Source of the DNA: Aestuariivivens sediminis
GTDB taxonomy: Bacteria > Bacteroidota > Bacteroidia > Flavobacteriales > Flavobacteriaceae
Length of the DNA: 64,000 nt
Direction: 5' to 3'
NCBI RefSeq assembly: GCF_022662105.1
Contig: NZ_JAKMCP010000009.1
Coordinates: forward strand, 1-64,000
Each line of letters opens with the position of its first letter. Position 1 is the first letter of the stretch. Below are positions 9,759-18,457 of the stretch, in pieces. The position numbers and the translations under genes were made by a program. The notes beneath the pieces are model-generated. The model was given only the letters and a program-made list of their open reading frames with translations, did no database searches and was not told the DNA's origin.

Positions 9759-10970
9759 TTATTGTTTGACGTTGTTATTTAGTACTTCAAGTAAAAGCAA
9801 TCCTTGTTCAGCTTCTAACACCTTTGTTTCAATAGCCGATAAGTTTAAAGTATTGCCCATTATATATTGGTCACCTGGAAGATATTGATCCCCTGGAAGC
9901 AGGTTTTTTATTGTTATATACTGATCTCCGGGTAAGTACTGGTCACCCGGTAAATATTGGTCACCCGGAAGATATTGATCCCTTGGCAAATACTGGTCAC
10001 CCGGTAAATACTGGTCACCCGGTAAATATTGGTCACCCGGTAAATATTGGTCACCCGGTAAATATTGGTCTCCCGGAAGATATTGATCCCCTGGCAGATA
10101 TTGGTCTTTAGCATTTATTGAAATTATAGAATGGTTTAGGGGCTGAAGCGAGTATCCGCCATAAAGTAATCCCTGATAGAAAACACTGTTTGGATATTTT
10201 TTGTTTACCAATGCAGCATCCTTCATGGTTTCGTATAACTCAATGTTTTGGATTTTTTGGGTCGTATTATCAACTATCAAAACTATTTTTGTGGCGTTAT
10301 TTTCTTTGCTTCCACTTTGACTATTTATCAGTTTAATATTCTTGATTGCTCTGATAAAATCATTTTCAAATTGAGTATAATTTGCCTCTATAGAGATCAT
10401 GGAAAGGGGGAAAGCTAATTTTGGGATATTTAGGATTTGGTCGTCGTCGATATAAAGTTTAAACTTACCGGAATCATAATCTATTTTTATATGTTTCCAT
10501 ACAGGTTCTTTTGTTCCTAATTCAGATTTGAAATTTTTATAAACGGACCTATTTTTCAATATTCGTTCTTCAAAATCGGCTCCATGCCTGTAAATTTTAA
10601 GAGGGTATAAATATACCAATCCCACTGTCCTTTCTGCCTTGGCAGTATTCGTGCCATCATAAAAACGAATATCGTAGTGTTGATACCTAACAGCCTTTTC
10701 AACGGTGTCAAAATAGGCGTCAAATTCAAAGGTAAAACTTTCACCAAGGTAATTTTTACTATCCATAATTGGCGTGATTATGGCGTTATTTCCAATACTA
10801 ATAACTTTTTCTCCTTGGAAGGAACTAATTTGAGCTGTTCCTTTAATTAAATCCCATTTTGAAGGAAATGCTCCATCAATTTCTTTACTAGGCTGGTCCT
10901 GAAAGTTTTGTGAATAAATTGAATTTATAGTTATTAAAATTATTAAAATTATAATATATCTAAGATTCAT
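9759..10970 (-). CDS. Secreted LamG-like protein with DQYLPG hexapeptide repeats
   Basis: The product has about 403 residues from the ATG at 10970, chosen because the signal peptide MNLRYIIILIILITINSIYS begins there; an in-frame ATG at 10994 is the alternative. Residues ~20-215 read as a concanavalin/LamG-like beta-sandwich (FTFEFDAYFDTVEKAVRYQHYD, WKHIKIDYDSGKFKLYIDD), a fold used for sugar or ligand binding. A linker is followed by about thirteen near-perfect copies of DQYLPG, interrupted once by DQYITIKNLLPG, and a short non-repeat tail. The repeat has alternating charged/polar, aromatic and Pro-Gly positions and could be a stalk or a beta-solenoid. It is followed 4 bp later by an unknown secreted protein gene. 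I do not know the repeat from a named family. Confidence 0.75.
   Translation of the reverse strand: MNLRYIIILIILITINSIYSQNFQDQPSKEIDGAFPSKWDLIKGTAQISSFQGEKVISIGNNAIITPIMDSKNYLGESFTFEFDAYFDTVEKAVRYQHYDIRFYDGTNTAKAERTVGLVYLYPLKIYRHGADFEERILKNRSVYKNFKSELGTKEPVWKHIKIDYDSGKFKLYIDDDQILNIPKLAFPLSMISIEANYTQFENDFIRAIKNIKLINSQSGSKENNATKIVLIVDNTTQKIQNIELYETMKDAALVNKKYPNSVFYQGLLYGGYSLQPLNHSIISINAKDQYLPGDQYLPGDQYLPGDQYLPGDQYLPGDQYLPGDQYLPRDQYLPGDQYLPGDQYLPGDQYITIKNLLPGDQYLPGDQYIMGNTLNLSAIETKVLEAEQGLLLLEVLNNNVKQ
9863..10110 (-). repeat. 18-bp tandem repeat encoding DQYLPG
   Basis: On the plus strand the unit reads tggtcacccggtaaatat, with two main variants (…ggtaaatat and …ggaagatat) interspersed. Copies are in register at 18-bp steps except for one insertion around 9900-9925. 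Such arrays are prone to slipped-strand copy-number change without breaking the frame. Confidence 0.9.
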
Positions 10971-11041
10971 ATTAATTATGTTAAGGTTCAACAAGTTTTA
11001 GTTTTATGTACCAAAAGTTTTCTGTTTGCTGATAAAAATGA

Positions 11042-11977
11042 TTAAATCCCCATACTCATAAACTGATAGTCTTTTTTGTGAAATACGGTTTTCTTTGGCT
11101 CCAGACTTATCGGGACCATTTTCATACTTTCGTTTTTCTTTTTGCTAATCATTTCCATCTCCATGAGTAAGGCCTCTTCTTTTAAAATATCGAAGAGCTG
11201 GGGGTCGCTGAACCCTTTGGGTGCCGCATCACTCGAAAAGGCGAAAAAGGCACTAAAGTTGACGGGGGCGTCCAGTGTGAAAAAAAGTTGCACTTTGTTT
11301 TCTTCATTCTCGACTTCCATTCCATAACATTCGTATCCCAAGATCGTTTTGGTCCCTATTTCCTTATAGGTGTAGTTACGATCTTTATCGGATACCTTTG
11401 TTTTAGCAGGATCTTTTAGTTTATTCACCATACCCATTTTTCGTCCGCCCTGGTTTGCGAACATGACCATATTTTCCGATTTGAAATCGAATATCATAAC
11501 GGCCTGTCCGCCCGAATTCAACATCTCCTCATTCTCCACATCCATACCATAATAATCCTTATTGGTATTCAGGAGGAAGTTCATCAGGGTCTCCGTATTT
11601 TTCGATTTCTTTTTACCTGTGATGATCATATTGGTCTTAAACTCCCAATCGAAGGCATAGGTGTCCAATATATTTTTCGCCGCATTTTTACCGGAGCCCA
11701 TCAACGGGTTCATACCCGGAGTCTGGGATAAATTGGTATCGCTGGTCGTATCGGGGGCTGTTGAAGTATTCTCCTCCTGGTCATCATCCGTATGACCTAC
11801 AACTACATCATCGATAGTCTTTTCGGTTTTATGGGTGACTAGTTCATCCGTTTTTTTTAATACGGTACGTTCGGCTGCCTGTTCGGCTTTCTTCTTTAAT
11901 TTTTTTAAAAATTGAGCTTCAGTAGTTTGACATAGTGCCAATAAAAAAATGCTTAAAAAAATGTACTTCGTTCTCAT
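11042..11977 (-). CDS. DUF4412 domain-containing periplasmic protein
   Basis: The 311-residue product has a signal peptide (MRTKYIFLSIFLLALCQTTEAQ), a basic amphipathic segment (FLKKLKKKAEQAAERTV) and an acidic low-complexity linker. The C-terminal domain of ~200 residues has the features of DUF4412: repeated YGMDVENE / YGMEVENEENKVQLFF strands and Met-rich loops. The function of DUF4412 is unknown. It is encoded 11 bp downstream of the companion gene at 11989-12885, whose product opens with a similar short Lys-rich helix after its signal peptide (LMDKLKQRAKERG), so the two are probably functionally linked. Confidence 0.75.
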   Translation of the reverse strand: MRTKYIFLSIFLLALCQTTEAQFLKKLKKKAEQAAERTVLKKTDELVTHKTEKTIDDVVVGHTDDDQEENTSTAPDTTSDTNLSQTPGMNPLMGSGKNAAKNILDTYAFDWEFKTNMIITGKKKSKNTETLMNFLLNTNKDYYGMDVENEEMLNSGGQAVMIFDFKSENMVMFANQGGRKMGMVNKLKDPAKTKVSDKDRNYTYKEIGTKTILGYECYGMEVENEENKVQLFFTLDAPVNFSAFFAFSSDAAPKGFSDPQLFDILKEEALLMEMEMISKKKNESMKMVPISLEPKKTVFHKKDYQFMSMGI

Positions 11978-11988
11978 GACGTGTTGTT

Positions 11989-12885
11989 TTATTCTTTGTC
12001 TTTCTTATTGTGTTTCCAAGGTTCCAATCCTTTTTCTAAAGGAAGAATTTTACCAAGTGGCCCGGGTACCAACGATTGTTCAACTGCATCCGGAAGTTCT
12101 ACGCTAACCGGTTCATAGCGAAATGAAAACCGACCGGAAGGGTTCTTATCGTCTCGAAGTTGTGGATTGGTTGAAATAATGTGCAACTCGTATAGTCTGT
12201 CCTGATCGTCAAACTGAATGTAGCTTCCCTGATATTCGACATCATTATAACTGTATCTCGTACAGGTCCGACCCTTACAGGGTTCGATGGATTTGATATA
12301 AAAAGCGTTGTTCTCGAAGTGTTCCGGTTTGTAAACAAAGGCCATTTCCAGAATAAGGAAGTTCATGGCAATATCCATTTTAGACAAGGCCTCGAAGGCC
12401 TGGAAATAGGGGGTTGGAGGAAGCTTATATACCTGGGTGGTCAGTCCTGCGGTCATAAACCCCATGGAGCTTCCCGGCAGTAGGACCATGGTTTTGTACC
12501 GGTCTATATCGGGGTCGTAGGCATAGAACTTGCCACTTCTGTCGTGATAAAGGGGTTTTGGATTGGCCTTCGACTCGGTTCGCATGGCAATGGTCTCCTT
12601 ATCGAAATATGAGGTTTGTACCAGGGCACCATTGGCATCATATAAAGCCATGACCACATCCATATTAAAAAATTCCTCAGGGGAGGTAATGACTAAACCC
12701 TCGAATTCATCGTCATCTTCAGAGGACATATTAGGATCATAGGCTGTGCTGTCGTAGGTCACCTCCGCACTGGTGGCTATACCCCGTTCTTTGGCGCGCT
12801 GCTTCAGTTTGTCCATGAGCTGGGCATTCATGGTGTAATACATCAGGCATACAACCCAGAATAAAATCAGTTGATGTCTATTCAT
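11989..12885 (-). CDS. Hypothetical secreted protein, partner of the DUF4412 protein
   Basis: The 298-residue product has a signal peptide (MNRHQLILFWVVCLMYYTMNAQ) followed by a basic helix, an acidic stretch (SSEDDDEFEG) and a globular domain with two Cys close together (EPCKGRTCTRYSYNDVEYQG). It ends in a charged tail (KHNKKDKE). I do not recognise a named family; organisation resembles the DUF4412 neighbour. It lies 10 bp downstream of a 51-codon ORF and 11 bp upstream of the DUF4412 gene, so all three look like one transcription unit. Confidence 0.7.
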   Translation of the reverse strand: MNRHQLILFWVVCLMYYTMNAQLMDKLKQRAKERGIATSAEVTYDSTAYDPNMSSEDDDEFEGLVITSPEEFFNMDVVMALYDANGALVQTSYFDKETIAMRTESKANPKPLYHDRSGKFYAYDPDIDRYKTMVLLPGSSMGFMTAGLTTQVYKLPPTPYFQAFEALSKMDIAMNFLILEMAFVYKPEHFENNAFYIKSIEPCKGRTCTRYSYNDVEYQGSYIQFDDQDRLYELHIISTNPQLRDDKNPSGRFSFRYEPVSVELPDAVEQSLVPGPLGKILPLEKGLEPWKHNKKDKE

Positions 12886-12895
12886 ATCTCATGTT

Positions 12896-13051
12896 TTAAT
12901 AGTGTTCTAAATCGATCCATTCAAATCCTTTCCCATGATGGTAGTTAGGAGCTTGAACAAATTCACAGTAGGGTAGTCCAGGAATATTGGAAGTTAGAGT
13001 GTCATCACCCAAGGGATCTTTTTCCCATGGGTAAATCCATAACCAGATCAT
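12896..13051 (-). CDS. Small protein of 51 residues, unknown
   Basis: An ATG at 13051 opens a 51-codon frame ending in TAA at 12898-12896, just 10 bp before the start of the next gene. The sequence MIWLWIYPWEKDPLGDD…GFEWIDLEHY has ordinary amino-acid usage, rich in W, Y, P and acidic residues and free of low complexity. Its N-terminal six residues are hydrophobic but too few for a signal peptide. The stretch also follows a hairpin terminator at 13094-13138. Its reality rests on protein-like composition and operon-like spacing only. Confidence 0.45.
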   Translation of the reverse strand: MIWLWIYPWEKDPLGDDTLTSNIPGLPYCEFVQAPNYHHGKGFEWIDLEHY

Positions 13052-13093
13052 TATGGTTCATACTCTATTTGTTGTTTGAGGCCAAGATTAAAT

Positions 13094-13138
13094 AAAAAAA
13101 GAGAGGAAACCAGTTTTTTTAGGCAACTCTCTTTTTTT
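13094..13138 (-). terminator. Hairpin terminator
   Basis: A 12-bp perfect stem (AAAAAAAGAGAG at 13094-13105 with CTCTCTTTTTTT at 13127-13138) encloses a 21-nt loop. The T-rich arm serves as the U-tract on either strand. It separates the short fragment after the HTCS gene from the 51-codon ORF. Confidence 0.6.
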
Positions 13139-13188
13139 CATCTCCCGATTAATAGCGTCTTTAATATCTTTGGTTTCGTATCTTTAAT

Positions 13189-13388
13189 TTATGGTCTTTT
13201 AAAAAATACGGATTTTATAACTTTTTGATTCAATGTAATCCTCAAATTATAAGATCCTTTTTTTAAATGATCCGTACTCAAATAGATTATATTCTTTTCG
13301 TTACTTTTTTTTTCTATAACATCATCTGGTATCACAGAGTCATTACTAAAGCATTAATTACGATGTAAAGGTATTTGTTAGCATCCAT
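13189..13388 (-). pseudogene. Fragment of a small secreted protein, frameshifted
   Basis: An ATG at 13388 starts MDANKYLYIVINALVMTL and stops. In another frame, open from 13353 to the TAA at 13189-13191, the reading continues as SVIPDDVIEKKS…IIYLSTDHLKKGSYNLRI…KSVFFKRP. The second part resembles the end of a T9SS-type or DUF3244-like beta domain (strand, L-K-K-G-x-Y, strand). Joining the frames would give a ~66-residue protein with a hydrophobic N-terminus. It may instead be a 48-residue ORF from GTG at 13335. The double operator at 13402-13430 lies 14 bp upstream of the ATG. Confidence 0.35.
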
Positions 13389-13401
13389 TTTCCATATAAA
13401 T

Positions 13402-13430
13402 TATGTAACAAAGGATGGAACATATGTAAC
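13402..13430 (-). promoter_or_regulatory. Double operator, second copy (TATGTAAC direct repeat, 21-bp period)
   Basis: TATGTAAC occurs at 13402-13409 and 13423-13430; the distal half-site extends to ACATATGTAAC exactly as at 5393-5403. It begins 14 bp after the HTCS stop codon, in the same orientation relative to the downstream minus-strand genes as the copy at 5375-5403. Confidence 0.6.
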
Positions 13431-13443
13431 AGGGAGAACGCAT

Positions 13444-16400
13444 TTAGTGCCTGGAGTAGTTGTTTGGTGTGGTATTGTAAGCCTCCTTGAAACATTTTAT
13501 AAAATAGGATACCGAATTGAAACCCACGTGGTAAGTCACTTCCGAAACGCTTAAATCGGTTTCCTGTAATAGCTTAATGGCCGATTTTAAACGTTGGGAC
13601 TTTATAAATTGTGTGGTCGATAACCCCGTAAGTGCCATTAGCTTTCGGTGTAATTGCATACGGCTCATTCTCATATGCATACTAAATTTTTGTGCATTGA
13701 AATCCGGTTCTGAAAGATGGGTTTTAAACACGCTTTCCACGTCATTTAAAAACCGTTCGTCCAGGTTGGAAATGGCAATATCTTTAGCGGCTAAAATGGA
13801 AAATTGTGTATAGCGTTTTTGCAGGGATTTGCTTAATTGGATAAAGTTTTCTATCCGTTTAATTAATATTTTTGAGTTAAAGGGTTTGGTTAAAAAATCA
13901 TCAGCTCCAACTTCCAGACCTTCCAGTTCATTGCGTTCGCCGGTTTTAGCGGTTAACAGTATGATAGGGATGTGACTCGTGAGCGTGTTATTTTTTAACG
14001 TATTACACAATTCGATACCGTCTGCTTTTGGCATCATAATATCAGAAATAATGATGTCCGGGATTTTTTTTAAGGCTTTTTCAATGCCTATTTTTCCATT
14101 GGCTGCCAGTATGACCTTATAGGCTGACTTTAGCATAGATTTCATGTATTGGCGCAACTGGAGGTTGTCTTCAACGACCAGAATAATCGGTCTTTTTTCA
14201 TCTGCCGGTATCGTGTCTTCTCTATTATAGCCATTGGTAACTGGAAGTTCTTTGGATACGGTGATTTCGCTTTTTGGGTTTTCGGCTACAATGCTATCAT
14301 TTTCGAAGGCTTCTTTTGTTATGGGTAAGGTAACGGTAAATTGAAGTTCATCCTTGTTTACCAAATTTGCTATGAGATGTCCTTTGGTTAAGGTTATTAA
14401 TTCTTTTACAAGGGCCAGGCCGATACCAACACCATCTGTATTGGGATTGACCTGGTAAAAGCGATTGAACAACTGATTGATGTCCTTGGGGTTAATGTGA
14501 CATCCATTGTTATGAATGGTAAACACCAGATACCCATCCTGATTTATGGCACTAAGGTTAATAAACCCCTTTTTTGGTGTATATTTTACCGCATTTGCAA
14601 TGAGGTTCACGATTATTTTTTCAATCACATCTTTGTCATACCATGCATTTTCCATCGTGGCGATATGTGTTTTAAGCTTAATCTTTTTTTGCTCTATTCT
14701 GTATTTGAAACTACTTGTAAGTTGACTTATTAACATGGATAAGTGTCCCTGCTCTATGTTTAATTTTAAGTAACCGGATTCCAGTTTTGCTAAATCTATG
14801 AGTTGATCCACTAAATTAAGCAGGCGTTTTGCATTGTGCTTTATAAGCGACAGTTCTTCCTTAGTTTCATCTGAAAGCCCGGGTCTGGACAATTGATTTT
14901 CGGCAGGGCCTAAGATTAAGGTCAATGGGGTCCTGAATTCATGGGAAATATTTGTAAATAGCCTGGTTTTGAATTCGTCTAAACTTTTAAGGCGTAAGGC
15001 TTCCGTGTTTTTAATTTTTAGTTGCGCCTGCATATGCCATTTCCATTTGAAGTAATGATAGATGCTCCATAATAAAAATGACATGAGAATAAGGTATATG
15101 ACAATGGCGGTTGTGGTCTTATACCAGGCCTGCTTGATGGTAAAGGTGTATTGTGCCGGGTTTTCATTCCACACCCCATCGTAATTACTTGAAATGACTT
15201 TAAAGGTGTAGGTGTTTGGGGGTAAATTACTGTAATTAACCATATTGTTATTGCCGGCGTCCACCCAATCCAAATCATGGTTTTCGAGCTTATATTTATA
15301 GGAATTTAAATTGGGTTGGGAATAATGTAAACTGGCAAATTTGAAGGCGATAGCGTTTTCCTTATGCGTAAACTCCCGGTTTGGTATCAGTTCTAATGGG
15401 GTATTAAACAATTGTATTTCAGTAATAATGGTCTTGGGCTTGACCTGATTTAGAGTCAGTTGTTCAGGCTGGAACCAATTAATTCCTTCTATGCCTCCGA
15501 AATAAAGATTATCATTATGGTCTTTGTAATAGGCACCGGTATTAAATTCAAAAGCCTGTAATCCGTCATATTTGTCATAATTAACGATGGTTGGGACGGA
15601 ATCCATTTCTTTAAACATAGAAATACCCCGATTCGAACTGAGCCACAGATTATTTTGGTTATCGGTTAAAAGACCATATATAACATTATTGGGCAATCCA
15701 TCCTTAGTGGTAAACGTTTTGGTTTCTTGAGTTTTTACATTAAACTTGATCAAACCATCACCGTTGGTTCCCACCCACAAGATATCATTGTCGCTTTCAT
15801 ATAGTAAAGATTTGATTTTTTTTGGAATACTTTTTATCCTGTATATTTCTTTTGTATTTGTATTTAAAACACAAACACCATTGTCTTCTGTACCGATCCA
15901 AATCTGATTCGTTTTTCCTTCGGTTATGGCTCTTATATTGTTACTGGAAATGGAGGCATTGTCGTACGGATTAAAGGTATAACTTTCGGTAATCCCATTA
16001 GTTTTGTCGAACCGAACTAATCCTCGACCACCTGTTCCCAACCAATTATGGCCTTTTCTGTCCTGGTAAATACACCAAACCGCGTTTGTATTGAGTTTTA
16101 CTTTGGTGTGATGGTTGTAATGTGTAATGCTGCCGTTAGGTTCTAAAATATCCAAACCCAGGTCCTGATAGCCTATCCATAAATCGTTGTTAATGTATCT
16201 GAGACTCATGATACGGTTTGAAGAAAACAACGAATTTTTGGTCGTATAGGTTTTATAGGTTTTGTGTTCTTGATCAATAATCGTGAGTCCCTTTCCTGAA
16301 GTCCCTACAATCAACCTGTTGTTTTTTGGATTTACACAAATGGCTCGCGTCACATCCACATTGATGTTTTGAGGCAGTTGATTATTTGTTAGGACGTTAA

Positions 16401-17544
16401 ATTTCAACAAATGTTCGTCGTAATAACTTAACCCGGCGCCATCTGTACCGACCCAAATGTTTCCGGTATTGTCCTTAAACAGGCATAAAATATCATTGTA
16501 GTGTAAGGCAAAGGGGTTACTGTTTTGAACGGTATAATTGTCGATTCTTTCATTATTAAAATCAATGACATATACGCCTTTACCGTAGGTGCCCACCCAT
16601 AATCTGTTATATTTGTCTAACAGGGTGGTTTCGATATTTAGGTCATCCGGGAAGGGATGTTCTTCAAATCCATGAAACTTGTTCAGGGTATTTTGTCTTA
16701 TAAAGTAGAGACCATGACCAAAACTGCCTACCCATACCTTATGGTCCGATGCTGTAATTATGGAACTGAAGTTCATGGACGTGTACCCATTAAGATCCAC
16801 CGTGGTATACCCGAAATTTTTTTTTGATATTTTAAAAATGGTATTTGCGGCGGTGACATAAATGGAGTCCCTATGTTCTAAAAAATGATATATAGGACCA
16901 TCCCTGTCTTTAGGATCTAAAATTGAAATGGTATCCTTTTGTGCGTTCACCACGTGAATGCCGTTATCGAATGTTCCAATATAGTAGTTGTGGTCTTGGT
17001 CCTGAATCAGGTTACTGACGTTTTTAATCGTGGTTATGTGTTCAAAATCATCTGTACCGGCATTGTATTTTTCCAGAATACCGGAATTGGTGATGATCCA
17101 CATGTGGTTCTGATGATCCATATAGATTTTACCCAGTTTGCTATGGGTGACCTTGGTCACATCCTCGAATTGCTTATTGTAATATGTAAAGGACTTACCA
17201 TCGTATTTATTCAATCCATCCTGTGTGGCAAACCATAAAAACCCAATACTGTCTTGCGCCATACTTATAACACTGTTTTGAGATAAACCATCTTCCACGG
17301 AGAGGTTGTGGAATGAGATTGGACTGAGATTATTTAATGGGACAGATCCTCCTTGATCCGGGTTTTGTGAAACACCTGTGACAGGAAAAACGAATAAAAA
17401 TAATATGATTTTATAGTTTAAAATAAAGCAAAGGTTTACATAAATATATAAAATAAGAATGAATGTCCTCGGTTGACGATGACCTATGTTTCTAATACAT
17501 ATTAAATTCCATAGATCTGCAGTGCCTTTAGCCAACCTGGTCAT
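13444..17544 (-). CDS. Hybrid two-component system (HTCS) sensor kinase/response regulator, AraC output
   Basis: A one-piece regulator of 1366 residues from the ATG at 17544 (a TTG at 17556 is the other option). After a membrane-inserting N-terminus come two Reg_prop beta-propellers (about 70-700; repeats such as LWVGTYGKGVYVIDF) and a Y_Y_Y domain (about 715-785). One transmembrane helix (AIVIYLILMSFLLWSIY) leads to a HisKA domain with phosphoacceptor H868 (NISHEFRTPL) and an HATPase domain (VDVVGIGLALVKEL region with G boxes). A receiver domain has D1168 (IISDIMMPKADG), and an AraC-type HTH ends the protein (…SVSEVTYHVGFNSVSYFIKCFKEAYNTTPNNY). HTCS proteins sense periplasmic ligands, often glycans, and activate nearby surface operons. 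No SusC/SusD pair adjoins it; the matching operators suggest it controls the operon at 268-5197. Confidence 0.95.
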   Translation of the reverse strand: MTRLAKGTADLWNLICIRNIGHRQPRTFILILYIYVNLCFILNYKIILFLFVFPVTGVSQNPDQGGSVPLNNLSPISFHNLSVEDGLSQNSVISMAQDSIGFLWFATQDGLNKYDGKSFTYYNKQFEDVTKVTHSKLGKIYMDHQNHMWIITNSGILEKYNAGTDDFEHITTIKNVSNLIQDQDHNYYIGTFDNGIHVVNAQKDTISILDPKDRDGPIYHFLEHRDSIYVTAANTIFKISKKNFGYTTVDLNGYTSMNFSSIITASDHKVWVGSFGHGLYFIRQNTLNKFHGFEEHPFPDDLNIETTLLDKYNRLWVGTYGKGVYVIDFNNERIDNYTVQNSNPFALHYNDILCLFKDNTGNIWVGTDGAGLSYYDEHLLKFNVLTNNQLPQNINVDVTRAICVNPKNNRLIVGTSGKGLTIIDQEHKTYKTYTTKNSLFSSNRIMSLRYINNDLWIGYQDLGLDILEPNGSITHYNHHTKVKLNTNAVWCIYQDRKGHNWLGTGGRGLVRFDKTNGITESYTFNPYDNASISSNNIRAITEGKTNQIWIGTEDNGVCVLNTNTKEIYRIKSIPKKIKSLLYESDNDILWVGTNGDGLIKFNVKTQETKTFTTKDGLPNNVIYGLLTDNQNNLWLSSNRGISMFKEMDSVPTIVNYDKYDGLQAFEFNTGAYYKDHNDNLYFGGIEGINWFQPEQLTLNQVKPKTIITEIQLFNTPLELIPNREFTHKENAIAFKFASLHYSQPNLNSYKYKLENHDLDWVDAGNNNMVNYSNLPPNTYTFKVISSNYDGVWNENPAQYTFTIKQAWYKTTTAIVIYLILMSFLLWSIYHYFKWKWHMQAQLKIKNTEALRLKSLDEFKTRLFTNISHEFRTPLTLILGPAENQLSRPGLSDETKEELSLIKHNAKRLLNLVDQLIDLAKLESGYLKLNIEQGHLSMLISQLTSSFKYRIEQKKIKLKTHIATMENAWYDKDVIEKIIVNLIANAVKYTPKKGFINLSAINQDGYLVFTIHNNGCHINPKDINQLFNRFYQVNPNTDGVGIGLALVKELITLTKGHLIANLVNKDELQFTVTLPITKEAFENDSIVAENPKSEITVSKELPVTNGYNREDTIPADEKRPIILVVEDNLQLRQYMKSMLKSAYKVILAANGKIGIEKALKKIPDIIISDIMMPKADGIELCNTLKNNTLTSHIPIILLTAKTGERNELEGLEVGADDFLTKPFNSKILIKRIENFIQLSKSLQKRYTQFSILAAKDIAISNLDERFLNDVESVFKTHLSEPDFNAQKFSMHMRMSRMQLHRKLMALTGLSTTQFIKSQRLKSAIKLLQETDLSVSEVTYHVGFNSVSYFIKCFKEAYNTTPNNYSRH

Positions 17545-17681
17545 TCCTTTTAACAACGGACGGTTTTGGCAGTGTAAGGCTTAGGTTGTACTATTAATTT
17601 TACTGACTCAACGTCACAATTACGGTTGATTAGCCCCTAAAAGGAACACCAATGTAAGTTTGTTTCTTTTTTTAGACTAAA

Positions 17682-17699
17682 TGCATAATTTTTTATGCA
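17682..17699. promoter_or_regulatory. Inverted repeat upstream of the DinB gene
   Basis: TGCATAA (17682-17688) and TTATGCA (17693-17699) form a perfect 7-bp palindrome separated by TTTT, 25 bp before the DinB start codon. It is too short and lacks a T-run for a terminator; an operator is possible. Confidence 0.4.
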
Positions 17700-17723
17700 A
17701 TAAAATTAGTATTTTAGTCTTCT

Positions 17724-18224
17724 ATGAACGGCATTCTCGAATCAACTTTAAAAACACTTCAGAAATCAGAACACCTATTGTCCAATTTAGATGATGCCAC
17801 CCTTTCCAATGTATCGGTATCTCCTTATTATTCCAGCATTGGGAGTCATCTGCGACATATTTTAGATTTTTACGATTGCATTTTAAATCCAGATGAGCAT
17901 AACAAAATTGATTTAACGGCCAGAAAGCGTAATAAAGACGTGGAAACCTGTTGTGAACAGGCCTCAAGCTATCTTAACCACATTATGGCTGCCTTAAAAC
18001 AACGGGGTACGGATTTAGAACGACAGGTTATGGTGATTGATGATCTCGGTATGGGAACGATTGAAATGCCCTATACGTATGCGGCCTTATTTGCGCAAGC
18101 CAATAGTCACACCATACATCATTATGCCATTATCAATTATATTTTAGACCGACTGGGGATTATTTTTAACGATTCTGTTTTTGGCTATAATCCCACCACA
18201 CCACGCGCGTCCAGTTTGAATTAA
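17724..18224 (+). CDS. DinB-family protein
   Basis: The 166-residue all-helical protein has His residues in the usual DinB positions: GSHLRHILDFYD near residue 40 and NSHTIHHYAIIN near 130. These form a metal site in the DinB/YfiT fold. Members act as metal-dependent thiol transferases or have unknown roles; the exact substrate is not evident. It is the only plus-strand gene in the 0-26 kb part of the window. Its stop overlaps the stop of the convergent DUF6095 gene by 4 bp. Confidence 0.8.
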   Translation: MNGILESTLKTLQKSEHLLSNLDDATLSNVSVSPYYSSIGSHLRHILDFYDCILNPDEHNKIDLTARKRNKDVETCCEQASSYLNHIMAALKQRGTDLERQVMVIDDLGMGTIEMPYTYAALFAQANSHTIHHYAIINYILDRLGIIFNDSVFGYNPTTPRASSLN

Positions 18225-18457
18225 CCTTTTTTAAACATGCTGTCCAAAATGGTATGGATCCCTTTAAAAGCCAAGTATATGGCGAAGCAGCAAATTACTA
18301 TGGATAACACCAGGACAACCGTATCTATCGGGCTATTTAATTTGGTTTGGGAGATGTAAATGAGGGTAGGTCCCAAAAACATGCAAATTAAGGAACCGCC
18401 CATTAGCTTGAGCCCTGTGATTAAAATTATTTTGTTGGTGTTTTTAGGCTTTGGCAT
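18221..18457 (-). CDS. DUF6095 family membrane protein
   Basis: A 78-residue protein with two transmembrane helices (GLKLMGGSLICMFLGPTLIYI and VVLVLSIVICCFAIYLAFKGIHTI) and short charged ends. This is the pattern of DUF6095, a small flavobacterial family regularly found after murQ. Its start overlaps the murQ end by 14 bp, so the two are translationally coupled. Function is unknown. Confidence 0.75.
   Translation of the reverse strand: MPKPKNTNKIILITGLKLMGGSLICMFLGPTLIYISQTKLNSPIDTVVLVLSIVICCFAIYLAFKGIHTILDSMFKKG

Noticed and set aside
9863-10110. CRISPR-like array
   Set aside because: The 18-bp units are contiguous, lack spacers, and stay in frame inside a coding sequence.
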